A DNA stretch of 40,307 bases from JAJFTV01 sp964426355 (GTDB taxonomy: Bacteria; Chloroflexota; Anaerolineae; Anaerolineales; Anaerolineaceae): the NCBI GenBank assembly GCA_964426355.1, contig CAYRRA010000012.1, positions 1 through 40,307 on the forward strand, read 5' to 3'. This document shows, piece by piece, positions 24,902-33,125 of this stretch. The translations under genes and the position numbers were made by a program. Positions within the stretch are counted from its first letter, which is position 1. Each line of letters opens with the position of its first letter. The notes under the pieces were generated by a model. That model had not been told where the DNA came from. It made no database searches and was given only the letters and a program-made list of their open reading frames with translations.

Positions 24902-26299
24902 CTACTCGTTCTGAAGTTGGGCAGCTTTTTCAACCGCTTCTTCAATTGTGCCTACCATACGGAATGCCTGTTCGGGCAAAGTATCATGTTTCCCATCCAA
25001 TATTTCGCGGAAACCCCTGATGGTCTCTTTCAAGGGCACATACCGACCTTCAAGTCCAGTAAATTGTTCAGCGACGAACATGGGTTGTGAGAAGAACCGT
25101 TCAATTTTCCGCGCGCGAGAGACAATGAGTTTATCGTCCTCGCTCAGTTCATCCATACCCAGGATGGCGATGATGTCCTGAAGGTCTTTGTAACGCTGTA
25201 ATACTCGCTGTACTTCTCTGGCGGTCTGGTAATGGTCCTCTCCCACAATTCGCGGGTCAAGAATACGGGATGTGGATGTGAGCGGATCGACTGCCGGGTA
25301 AATACCCTTCTCCACAATGGAGCGCTCCAAAGCCACTGTCGCATCAAGATGGGTAAAGGTGGCGACAGGCGCAGGGTCAGAATAATCATCTGCGGGCACA
25401 TAAACCGCTTGCATGGAAGTGATGGAGCCATAGCGCGTTGATGTGATTCTTTCCTGCAGTTCACCCATTTCAGTTGCCAGAGTAGGTTGATACCCCACTG
25501 CAGAGGGCATACGTCCAAGTAAAGCAGACACTTCCGAGCCAGACATGGTAAAACGGAAGATGTTATCGATGAAAAGGAGCACATCCATGCCCTGGTCGCG
25601 ATAATATTCCGCCATACTCAGGGCAGTCAAGGCTACACGCAAACGCACACCGGGAGGTTCATTCATCTGACCAAATACCATCACGGTATCTTTCATAACA
25701 CCCGATTCGAGCATTTCACGGTAAAGCTGCGTGCCTTCACGAGTACGCTCACCTACACCTGCAAAAACGGATTTCCCTTTATGAACCGTGGCAATAGAGC
25801 GGATTAACTCCATGATAATCACGGTTTTTCCAACTCCAGCACCTCCAAAAATACCAGTCTTCCCGCCGCGTGTGAAAGGTGCAATCAGGTCGACCACTTT
25901 CAGTCCAGTTTCGAACACCTCAACCCGTGTAGATTGCTGCTCAAAACTCGGCGCAGGGCGATGGATTGGATAATACATATCAGATTCGACAGCCCCTCCC
26001 TGGTCAATCGGTTTTCCAACCACATTAAAGATTCTGCCCAATGATGACTCGCCAACTGGAACCATGATCGGTTTTCCAGTGCGGCTGGCAGCTGCCCCGC
26101 GTTGCAGACCATCGGTACTGTCCATCGCCACACAACGCACCCAATTGTTACCCAGGTGGCGTTGAACTTCCAAGATCAACGGATCTTGTCCTTCTCGTTC
26201 AATCTCAACCGCTTCAAATACCTCCGGGAGATCCCCCTCTGGGAATGCCGCATCCACCACACCACCCATAACCTGCACGATCTGCCCAGTTGCTTTCAT
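24902..26299 (-). CDS. atpD: ATP synthase F1 beta subunit
   Basis: 465-residue catalytic subunit. P-loop GGAGVGKTV near residue 150, GERTREGTQLY near 183 with the catalytic Glu region, LLFIDNIFRF near 240 (Walker B), ALLGRMPSAVGYQPTLATEMG near 264 and the DELSEEDKL loop near 375. All catalytic motifs are present. It sits between atpG and atpC in the usual order. It is among the most conserved proteins in the window and a good phylogenetic marker. Confidence 0.98.
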   Translation of the reverse strand: MKATGQIVQVMGGVVDAAFPEGDLPEVFEAVEIEREGQDPLILEVQRHLGNNWVRCVAMDSTDGLQRGAAASRTGKPIMVPVGESSLGRIFNVVGKPIDQGGAVESDMYYPIHRPAPSFEQQSTRVEVFETGLKVVDLIAPFTRGGKTGIFGGAGVGKTVIIMELIRSIATVHKGKSVFAGVGERTREGTQLYREMLESGVMKDTVMVFGQMNEPPGVRLRVALTALSMAEYYRDQGMDVLLFIDNIFRFTMSGSEVSALLGRMPSAVGYQPTLATEMGELQERITSTRYGSITSMQAVYVPADDYSDPAPVATFTHLDATVALERSIVEKGIYPAVDPLTSTSRILDPRIVGEDHYQTAREVQRVLQRYKDLQDIIAILGMDELSEDDKLIVSRARKIERFFSQPMFVAEQFTGLEGRYVPLKETIRGFREILDGKHDTLPEQAFRMVGTIEEAVEKAAQLQNE

Positions 26300-26332
26300 G
26301 AATAATCCTCCGATAATTGATCCAAAACTAAA

Positions 26333-27229
26333 CTACTCGCCAGTCTCAAGCGCTTCAACGCCGCCAACGATATCCAGCATTTCATTGGTGATAATCTGCT
26401 GCCTGATTTTGTTGTATTCCAACTGTAAGGCAGCGATTAACTCACGTGCATTATCCGAAGCACTCCGCATTGCAATCATCCGTGCGGCATGTTCACTCGC
26501 TTGAGAAGAAAGAATGGCTTGATACACTTGCAGCGCCGTGAAACGTGGCACTACTTCTTCCAAAATCTGTGTCTGCTCAGGTTCATACGTAAATACAGCA
26601 TGAGATGAATTCTGCTGCGCTTTCATTTCATAACCTGTTCCCATCATCACATCAATATCAACAGGCAGTAATTTCCGAACCACCACATGCTGATGCAACA
26701 TACTTTCAAATTGTGTATAGACGATATAAACACGATCATAATGATCGCACAAATATTCGTTGACTAACAACCGTCCGATTGCTGATACATCCATAAAACT
26801 GGCTGGCGAAGGGAGATCGCTGAACAACGCGGTAATTTTTTGTCCGCGTCGCTGCATCATTTCACGCCCTTTTCGCCCCACTACCACATATTCAACTGGG
26901 ATTTCAAAATTACGGAATTCTTGTAATGTATGGCGCACCACATTGACATTATATGCCCCCGCAAGACCGCGATCACTGCTCACCATCAACACCAGAGCTG
27001 AATCCAATATGTTTCGCTCTTTTAAAAGTGGGTGTAAGCTGTTCCGCCCAGGTTGCAAGGCAAGATTAACCAACAATTCCCAGGCTTTTTCAGCATAAGG
27101 TTGTGTAGCTTGCGCAGCATTCACAGAACGACGCACATAACTTGCGCTTACGGTTTCCAGCGCGCGCGTAACCTGGGCAATATTCCTCACACTTCCAATA
27201 CGCAGGCGCATTTCTCGAGTAGAAGCCAT
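26333..27229 (-). CDS. atpG: ATP synthase F1 gamma subunit
   Basis: 298 residues. The N-terminal helix STREMRLRIGSVRNIAQVTRALETVSASYVRRS and the C-terminal helix ending EMLDIVGGVEAL form the coiled-coil rotor shaft; the central domain has the family block VSSDRGLAGAYNVNV near residue 84. It lies between atpA and atpD in standard order. Both terminal helices are intact, so a functional rotor is expected. Confidence 0.96.
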   Translation of the reverse strand: MASTREMRLRIGSVRNIAQVTRALETVSASYVRRSVNAAQATQPYAEKAWELLVNLALQPGRNSLHPLLKERNILDSALVLMVSSDRGLAGAYNVNVVRHTLQEFRNFEIPVEYVVVGRKGREMMQRRGQKITALFSDLPSPASFMDVSAIGRLLVNEYLCDHYDRVYIVYTQFESMLHQHVVVRKLLPVDIDVMMGTGYEMKAQQNSSHAVFTYEPEQTQILEEVVPRFTALQVYQAILSSQASEHAARMIAMRSASDNARELIAALQLEYNKIRQQIITNEMLDIVGGVEALETGE

Positions 27230-27254
27230 AATATCCCTTCAGTTCTTTAACAGA

Positions 27255-28919
27255 TCACAATTTCCAGGTCAGGTTGTAGGTCTTCAACGCTTCAACCAGC
27301 TTGCTTTCGTTTTCATCCGTGATTCGCTTGTTTTCTTGGATACTCTTGCCGATGTCAGGGTGATTGGTTTCCATATAGCGCAACATGTCATTTTCCCATT
27401 TTTTCAACATCTCAAGAGGTATCTCATCCGCAAATCCTCTGGTTCCGGCGAACAAGACAATGACCTGATTTTCCAGGGACATCGGTTCGTATTGAGGCTG
27501 TTTCAATATTTCTTGCAGTTGTTGCCCACGATTCAACTGTGCTTTCGTGGATCGGTCAAGGTCAGAGCCAAATTGCGCAAAAGCTGCCAGCTCTCTGTAT
27601 GCAGCCATATCAAGACGCAAACGTGCTGCAACTTGCTTCATAGCCCTGGTCTGAGCATCCCCACCAACGCGGGAGACAGAAATACCCACGTTAACAGCCG
27701 GTCGAATACCTGCATTAAACAAACTGTTTTCCAGGTAAATCTGTCCATCGGTAATGGAGATGACATTTGTTGGAATATATGCCGAAACATCACCTAACAA
27801 AGTTTCAATAATCGGTAAGGCGGTAAGAGACCCTCCGCTCCCGGCAACGCGTACAATCTTATACTTCCCAGAATCGTCCATAGTTGCCAGATCGCTTTCC
27901 GCATCATGGAGTGACCTGGGACCATCATAGACTTTCCCGTTTACAGAATCCTTTTCATGCGCCATACCGTCAAATTCATTAGCTACAATTACGTACTGGT
28001 TGGCAAGCCGGGCAGCACGCTCAAGCAGTCTGGAGTGCAGGAAAAACACATCACCCGGGTAGGCTTCACGTCCCGGTGGGCGGCGGAGCAGCAGCGAGAC
28101 CTGTCGGTATGCCCAGGCATGTTTTGAAAGGTCGTCATAGACCACCAGGGCATCGCGCCCCGTTTCCATAAACTCCTCACCAATTGCACAACCCGAATAT
28201 GGGGCAATATACTGTAACGCAGCCGATTCATCTGCAGAAGCAACGACCACCACGGTATTTTCCATCGCTCCATAGCGTTCAAGAATGGCAACGGTTCGCG
28301 CAACGGCTGCTTTCTTCTGACCAATCGCCACGTAAATACAAATCAGGTCTTTCCCCTTCTGATTGATAATCGTATCAAGGGCAATTGCAGTTTTTCCGGT
28401 TTGTCGGTCACCAATAATTAGTTCACGCTGACCTCGACCAATCGGGATCATCGAATCAATTGCTTTGATGCCCGTTTGTACGGGGGTATCTACGTCCTGA
28501 CGGAGAACGACACCCGGTCCGATACGTTCAATTGGGCGGTAATTACTGAATTTGATCGGACCTTTTCCATCAACTGGCTGTCCTAATGCGTTCACCACTC
28601 TACCGATCAAGCCATCACCGACCGGCACAGAGGCAATCCGACCAGTGGAGCGAACAGTCATCCCTTCAGCAATTTCTTCATATTCGCCAAGCACAATCAC
28701 ACCAACATGATCGCGTTCCAGGTTAAATGCAATCCCCATCACACCATTGGCAAACTCCACCAACTCCTGTGAACGGATCGATCGGAGTCCTTCAACTTTC
28801 GCAATCCCGTCGCCGGCTTCAATCACCTGCCCCTCATCATGAACTTCGTACTTCCGCTCAAAAGCATCAATCTTATTCTTAAGTTCAGATGCGATATTTT
28901 TCACTGCTTGATCGGTCAT
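27255..28919 (-). CDS. atpA: ATP synthase F1 alpha subunit
   Basis: 554-residue non-catalytic nucleotide-binding subunit, somewhat longer than the usual ~505 because of a C-terminal extension of about 40 residues (DENESKLVEALKTYNLTW at the end). GDRQTGKTA near residue 170 is the P-loop, and VYDDLSKHAWAYRQVSLLLRRPPGREAYPGDVF near 270 the conserved central block. The ATG at 28919 follows GGAGGTGGC; an upstream in-frame ATG at 28943 would place the SD inside the gene. It starts 27 bp after the M42 peptidase gene. Delta, a, b and c subunit genes are not present in this window, so this is an F1-only cluster. Confidence 0.97.
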   Translation of the reverse strand: MTDQAVKNIASELKNKIDAFERKYEVHDEGQVIEAGDGIAKVEGLRSIRSQELVEFANGVMGIAFNLERDHVGVIVLGEYEEIAEGMTVRSTGRIASVPVGDGLIGRVVNALGQPVDGKGPIKFSNYRPIERIGPGVVLRQDVDTPVQTGIKAIDSMIPIGRGQRELIIGDRQTGKTAIALDTIINQKGKDLICIYVAIGQKKAAVARTVAILERYGAMENTVVVVASADESAALQYIAPYSGCAIGEEFMETGRDALVVYDDLSKHAWAYRQVSLLLRRPPGREAYPGDVFFLHSRLLERAARLANQYVIVANEFDGMAHEKDSVNGKVYDGPRSLHDAESDLATMDDSGKYKIVRVAGSGGSLTALPIIETLLGDVSAYIPTNVISITDGQIYLENSLFNAGIRPAVNVGISVSRVGGDAQTRAMKQVAARLRLDMAAYRELAAFAQFGSDLDRSTKAQLNRGQQLQEILKQPQYEPMSLENQVIVLFAGTRGFADEIPLEMLKKWENDMLRYMETNHPDIGKSIQENKRITDENESKLVEALKTYNLTWKL

Positions 28920-28946
28920 GCCACCTCCGGAATAATCTCTCAAAGT

Positions 28947-30020
28947 TTATTTCTCAATCATCTGATCGAGTTGTTTCTGGTCTAATTTCCTTATGACCTG
29001 CTTCAATAGTTCAACCGTCAGGTCATAATCATCTCGATGCAAAATTGAACTATGCGAATGGATATGTCGCGCGGGTACGCCAATCACAATTGTAGGCACA
29101 CCCAATTTATGCAAGTGAATGACACCACCATCGGTAGCTCCACCTTGCATTGCATCGGTTTGCAATGGAATATTATATTCTTTTGCAGTATCCATCACAA
29201 GATCACGCAATTTTTGATTCGGGATCATACGGGAATCAAACAATAAAATACCGGGACCCTTCCCCAATTTCACGGCATTATCTTCTGGTTGCACACCCGG
29301 AACATCTCCAGCGAGCCCGGATTCCAAAATAATGGCAATATCCGGGTCGATTAATTCAGCGCTTGTTTTTGCCCCACCCAGGTTAAACTCCTCCATCACT
29401 GTCGCGGCAGCGTAGACTGTGTTTGGGTGTTTCTCTTTCTGCAACGCGCCCAACACAGAAATCATCAAAGCAACACCCACTCGATCATCAAATGCTTTAG
29501 AAAGATAGGTTTTACCGTTTGCAAGCACCTCAAAACCAGCACAGGGAACAATCGGGTCTCCCACCCGCACACCAGCCTCTTCAAGTTCTTCTTTGCTGGT
29601 CGCGCCAATATCAATATACATATCTTTCTTCTTAATAACTCTATCGCGCTCTTCAGTAGGGATCATGTGTGGCGGTTTGACTCCAATCACTCCCAGGACA
29701 TCCCCTTTGTGAGTCTTGATCAGCACCCTTTGCCCTAATAACACCTGATCGAACCATCCGCCCAGGGGTAGGAATTTAATAAAACCGGTGTCGGTGATGT
29801 ATTTGACCATAAAACCGATTTCATCCATGTGACCGGCAAGCATTACCTTCGGTGAAGAACTTTCACCGGCTTTTTCGCAGATCACACTGCCTATACGATC
29901 TTGAATGATTGGACCAAAAGGCTGTAAATATTGTTTTGTAAGGTGTCTTACCTGGGTTTCATAACCCGAAACTCCACTGGCTTCGGTTAAATCTTTTAAC
30001 AGTCTAGTCGTATCATCCAT
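28947..30020 (-). CDS. M42-family metallo-aminopeptidase (glutamyl aminopeptidase/endoglucanase-like)
   Basis: 357 residues from ATG 30020. AGHMDEIGFMV near residue 68, SKAFDDRVG near 180 and MEEFNLGGAK near 213 supply the two-zinc ligands and catalytic Glu, and PARHIHSHSSI near 320 the last ligand. The N-terminal LLKDLTEASGVSGYE is where M42 proteins normally begin. A longer ORF starting at 30077 would begin upstream of the predicted -10 element and is rejected. M42 enzymes are cytoplasmic, often tetrahedral aminopeptidases. It is the first gene of the M42-atpAGDC-mreB-like transcription unit. Confidence 0.92.
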   Translation of the reverse strand: MDDTTRLLKDLTEASGVSGYETQVRHLTKQYLQPFGPIIQDRIGSVICEKAGESSSPKVMLAGHMDEIGFMVKYITDTGFIKFLPLGGWFDQVLLGQRVLIKTHKGDVLGVIGVKPPHMIPTEERDRVIKKKDMYIDIGATSKEELEEAGVRVGDPIVPCAGFEVLANGKTYLSKAFDDRVGVALMISVLGALQKEKHPNTVYAAATVMEEFNLGGAKTSAELIDPDIAIILESGLAGDVPGVQPEDNAVKLGKGPGILLFDSRMIPNQKLRDLVMDTAKEYNIPLQTDAMQGGATDGGVIHLHKLGVPTIVIGVPARHIHSHSSILHRDDYDLTVELLKQVIRKLDQKQLDQMIEK

Positions 30021-30060
30021 GAAATAAGATTCACCTAATGTAAAAAATGGAACAACAACA

Positions 30061-30089
30061 ATCATACCTGAAAGCATGAAAGTTGTCTA
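30061..30089 (-). promoter_or_regulatory. Putative promoter of the M42-atp-mreB-like operon
   Basis: On the minus strand TAGACA (30084-30089) and TATGAT (30061-30066) each match five of six consensus bases, with a 17-bp spacer. The start would be near 30054, about 34 bases before the ATG at 30020. Confidence 0.55.
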
Positions 30090-30145
30090 GTTTTCAATTT
30101 TTCTTACCCGTTATTCGGTAAAAATACGTTTTTTGATAATGGCTC

Positions 30146-30550
30146 TCAGATTACCTCATACAACTCAACCAATACGCCGTTGGCGCTTTTCGGGTGAATA
30201 AAAGCCATTTTTCTTCCTTCTAATTCTTTCGGGGTTTCATCAATCAGTACTACACCCTTTGCTTTCAACTCAGCCAACATTTCCTCAATATTGTCCACTT
30301 CAAGACAAAGATGATGCATGCCAGCGCCGCGTTTTTCCAGGTACTTGGCAATCCCAGAATCATCTGTGGTGGGTTGAACCAGTTCCACTTCACTCTCCCC
30401 CATCGGGAAGAAAGCGACCTTCGACTTTTGACTGGGGACGTCTTCGATGTGATCGAGTTTAAGTCCCAATTGGTCCTGCCAAAATTTCATTGCAGCTTGA
30501 AGTTCAGGCACAACGATTGCTACATGGTTAATTTTCAATACTTTTGCCAT
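30146..30550 (-). CDS. mce: Methylmalonyl-CoA epimerase
   Basis: 134 residues of the vicinal oxygen chelate fold, interconverting (2R)- and (2S)-methylmalonyl-CoA. INHVAIVVPELQ near residue 7 supplies the first metal His, ESEVELVQP near 51 and GMHHLCLEVDNI near 76 further ligands, and NGVLVELYE at the C-terminus the final Glu. The ATG at 30550 follows GGGAAAGTGAA; a start at 30604 would add 18 Cys-rich residues unlike the family and overlap the mutase gene. It is the second gene after the mutase, a typical propionate/methylmalonyl pathway pair. Confidence 0.93.
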   Translation of the reverse strand: MAKVLKINHVAIVVPELQAAMKFWQDQLGLKLDHIEDVPSQKSKVAFFPMGESEVELVQPTTDDSGIAKYLEKRGAGMHHLCLEVDNIEEMLAELKAKGVVLIDETPKELEGRKMAFIHPKSANGVLVELYEVI

Positions 30551-30570
30551 TTCACTTTCCCTTCTTGCTT

Positions 30571-32220
30571 CTATAACCAGGCAGGAGCAACATATTCTCC
30601 CCAAACAGTACGTAAGACACCACAGACCTCACCCAGTGTCAATCCGTTATCAACACATTCAACCATCAATGGCATTAGATTCTCCGTGCCGCGTGTTGCA
30701 TTCTCTAACTGGCTTAACAACTCGCTCGCGCGCACAGCATCACGCCGCTGGCGAAGTGCTGCAAGACGCTGTCGCTGCCCTTGTTCAATCTCAGGATTGA
30801 CCTCAAGGCTTTCCAGTTCCAGAGTCTCTTCAACCTGTAATGCGTTTACACCAACAACAATCTGTTCCCGGTTTTCTACGGCTCGCTGATATTTGAAAGC
30901 CGATTCTTGAATTTCCTGCTGCATGTAACCTTGCTCAATGGATTCGAGAGCTCCACCCAGTTCATCAATCTTCTGAATATAAGCCATTGCTTGCCGTTCG
31001 ATTTCATCTGTCAGGCTTTCGACCACGTAAGATCCCGCCATCGGGTCAATGGTATCTGCCACACCTGATTCATGCGCAATAATTTGCTGTGTGCGCAAAG
31101 CGGTTCGCACAGCTCGCTCAGTAGGCAGCCACAACGCCTCATCCATGCTGTTGGTGTGCAAAGACTGCGTCCCGCCTAACACAGCAGATAATGCCTGGAT
31201 CGCCACACGAATCACGTTGTTTTCGGGTTGCTGCGCAGTTAACGTGGAACCAGCCGTTTGCGTATGAAAACGCAGCATCAGTGACTTCGGGTCCTGGGCG
31301 TTGAAACGTTGCTTCATAATCTTTGCCCACATCCTGCGGGCAGCTCTAAATTTTGCCACTTCTTCAAGGAAGTTGTTGTGTGCGTTAAAGAAGAATGAGA
31401 GCCGGCTGGCAAAATCATCTACCTTCAAACCCGCTGCAATGGCAGCTTCAACATACGCAATGGCGTTTGCCAGTGTAAAAGCCACCTCTTGCACAGCATT
31501 TGAGCCAGCTTCACGAATATGATAGCCAGATATGCTGATGGTGTTCCAGCTTGGAATATTCTTTTCACAATAAGCAAACACATCGGTGATCAAACGCATA
31601 GATGGTTTTGGGGGAAATATGTAGGTACCACGGGAGACATATTCTTTCAAAATATCGTTTTGAATCGTTCCCCGTAATTTCTTTTCCTCAACACCCTGCC
31701 TGCGCGCGACACCGACATACATCGCCAGCAAAACAGATGCTGGCGCGTTAATCGTCATACTGGTCGAGACCTTATCCAGGGGAATATCCCTGAATAGAAT
31801 TTCCATATCCTCTAAAGAAGATATCGAAACGCCTACTTTTCCAACCTCACCAGTGGAAATCGGATCATCTGCATCATAGCCTATCTGCGTTGGAAGGTCA
31901 AAGGCAACTGATAAACCAGTCTGACCTTGCTCAAGGAGATAGCGGTATCGGGCATTCGATTCTTCTGCAGTTGCATAACCAGCATATTGACGCATCGTCC
32001 AGAATCTTCCCCGGTACATCGTTGGTTGAATACCGCGAGTGAAAGGATATTCACCAGGAAATCCCAGTTTTTCAAAATATTCCATTTCACGTGGCTCGCC
32101 AAAATTCGGAAGCGGGATATCTGAGGATGTCGTAAAAATGTTTTTTCTTTCGGGAAATTTCTTGGTGACGGGTTGAAGGGTCTCTTTTTCCCATCTCATT
32201 TTCTCTGATTCAAAATCCAT
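30571..32220 (-). CDS. Methylmalonyl-CoA mutase, catalytic (N-terminal-type) chain
   Basis: 549-residue TIM-barrel subunit of B12-dependent methylmalonyl-CoA mutase, which links succinyl-CoA and methylmalonyl-CoA. GIQPTMYRGRFWTMRQYAGYA near residue 62, SVAFDLPTQIGYDADDP near 103, SISGYHIREAGSNAVQE near 225 and LHTNSMDEALWLPTE near 350 are signature blocks. The protein stops before the C-terminal cobalamin-binding domain found in ~730-residue single-chain enzymes, so it needs a separate B12-binding subunit, not encoded in the window. AGAGGAACC precedes the ATG. The close relatives isobutyryl-CoA or ethylmalonyl-CoA mutase cannot be fully excluded, but the adjacent epimerase favours this assignment. 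Confidence 0.9.
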   Translation of the reverse strand: MDFESEKMRWEKETLQPVTKKFPERKNIFTTSSDIPLPNFGEPREMEYFEKLGFPGEYPFTRGIQPTMYRGRFWTMRQYAGYATAEESNARYRYLLEQGQTGLSVAFDLPTQIGYDADDPISTGEVGKVGVSISSLEDMEILFRDIPLDKVSTSMTINAPASVLLAMYVGVARRQGVEEKKLRGTIQNDILKEYVSRGTYIFPPKPSMRLITDVFAYCEKNIPSWNTISISGYHIREAGSNAVQEVAFTLANAIAYVEAAIAAGLKVDDFASRLSFFFNAHNNFLEEVAKFRAARRMWAKIMKQRFNAQDPKSLMLRFHTQTAGSTLTAQQPENNVIRVAIQALSAVLGGTQSLHTNSMDEALWLPTERAVRTALRTQQIIAHESGVADTIDPMAGSYVVESLTDEIERQAMAYIQKIDELGGALESIEQGYMQQEIQESAFKYQRAVENREQIVVGVNALQVEETLELESLEVNPEIEQGQRQRLAALRQRRDAVRASELLSQLENATRGTENLMPLMVECVDNGLTLGEVCGVLRTVWGEYVAPAWL

Positions 32221-32383
32221 TGGTTCCTCTTGGTCTGCGGTTTTTTTGTTCTGTTAATTAAAATAATAATACAAAACCAAATCTCAGAATAGAGTAATGG
32301 TACATGCAATTAACAAAATCACATAGTTATTTCCATCGCATCCACCTTCTGACAAAGATAATGAATATCAAGAAAGTTCAGTT

Positions 32384-32412
32384 TTTACGGATAATCCGAC
32401 TTATGGTAAAAT
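32384..32412 (+). promoter_or_regulatory. Putative promoter of rplI
   Basis: TTTACG (32384-32389) and TAAAAT (32407-32412) are separated by 17 bp, and a TG one base before the -10 makes it an extended -10. Transcription would start near 32419, leaving a leader of about 56 bases before rplI. Confidence 0.6.
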
Positions 32413-32419
32413 CTTCTCA

Positions 32420-32466
32420 CCTTAAGTGTTGTACCCTTCACTAAGGAATTCTTGAGCTTGAAAGGG
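32420..32466 (+). promoter_or_regulatory. Possible structured leader of rplI
   Basis: CCTTAAGTG (32420-32428) can pair with CACTAAGG (32439-32446), eight pairs with one bulged A. The 10-nt loop contains CCCTT (32434-32438), complementary to AAGGG (32462-32466) in the rplI Shine-Dalgarno. A loop-SD interaction could control translation. This is a by-eye prediction. Confidence 0.3.
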
Positions 32467-32474
32467 CTTGAAAA

Positions 32475-33029
32475 ATGAAAGTACTCTTAATCAAAGATGT
32501 CCACAAATTAGGTAGGGCAGGCGATATCAAAAAAGTTGCGGATGGCTATGGTAGAAACTTCCTCATCCCACAAGGTTTGGCTGTGTTGGCTACTGCAGGT
32601 GCCATCCGCCAGGCTGACCATATCCGCTCTGTCGCCGACGAACGCCGCCAAAAGCTGAATAATGAGATGAGCTGGATCGCTGAAAAAATTCAGGGGCTCA
32701 AAGTCAATTTCTACAGCAAGGCTGGAGAGACCGGCAAACTTTATGGCTCTGTCACCACTCAGATGATTGCCGAAGCATTGACCAGCAAACTAGGGACTGA
32801 GATTGACCGTCGCATGGTCGATGTTCAACCCATCCGTAACCTTGGTGAACATAAAGCCACCATTAGGCTGACAGTTGATCTAACCCCCGAAATCAGTGTT
32901 TTTGTCTATCGTGAAGGCGAAGTACAAAAAGAAACAGTTGAAGAATTGGATGAAGCTAAAGCTGCTGTGCAAGAAGAGACAGCAGAGATCGTTGAAAACA
33001 ATGAACCCGCTGAGGCAGATGTCGAGTAA
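32475..33029 (+). CDS. rplI: Large ribosomal subunit protein bL9 with acidic C-terminal extension
   Basis: 184 residues. The N-terminal domain MKVLLIKDVHKLGRAGDIKKVADGYGRNFL and the connecting helix are standard, and the C-terminal domain is seen around residues 80-150 (KLYGSVTTQMIAEAL). bL9 is normally ~148 residues; here about 35 extra residues rich in Glu and Ala form an acidic tail. AAAGGG lies eight bases before the ATG. A strong terminator follows, so it is transcribed as a single gene. Confidence 0.96.
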   Translation: MKVLLIKDVHKLGRAGDIKKVADGYGRNFLIPQGLAVLATAGAIRQADHIRSVADERRQKLNNEMSWIAEKIQGLKVNFYSKAGETGKLYGSVTTQMIAEALTSKLGTEIDRRMVDVQPIRNLGEHKATIRLTVDLTPEISVFVYREGEVQKETVEELDEAKAAVQEETAEIVENNEPAEADVE

Positions 33030-33051
33030 ACCTGAGGGTAAATAATACGAC

Positions 33052-33099
33052 AAAAAACCGGTCTGTAACAGACAATATGACTGTCGGACCGGTTTTTTT
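33052..33099 (+). terminator. Rho-independent terminator after rplI
   Basis: A 12-bp stem, AAAAAACCGGTC pairing with GACCGGTTTTTT, encloses a loop of 23 nt and runs into a seven-T tract. The A-rich left arm would also give a T-run on the opposite strand. Confidence 0.85.
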
Positions 33100-33125
33100 C
33101 AACACGCATCTTTTATGACGAATCC

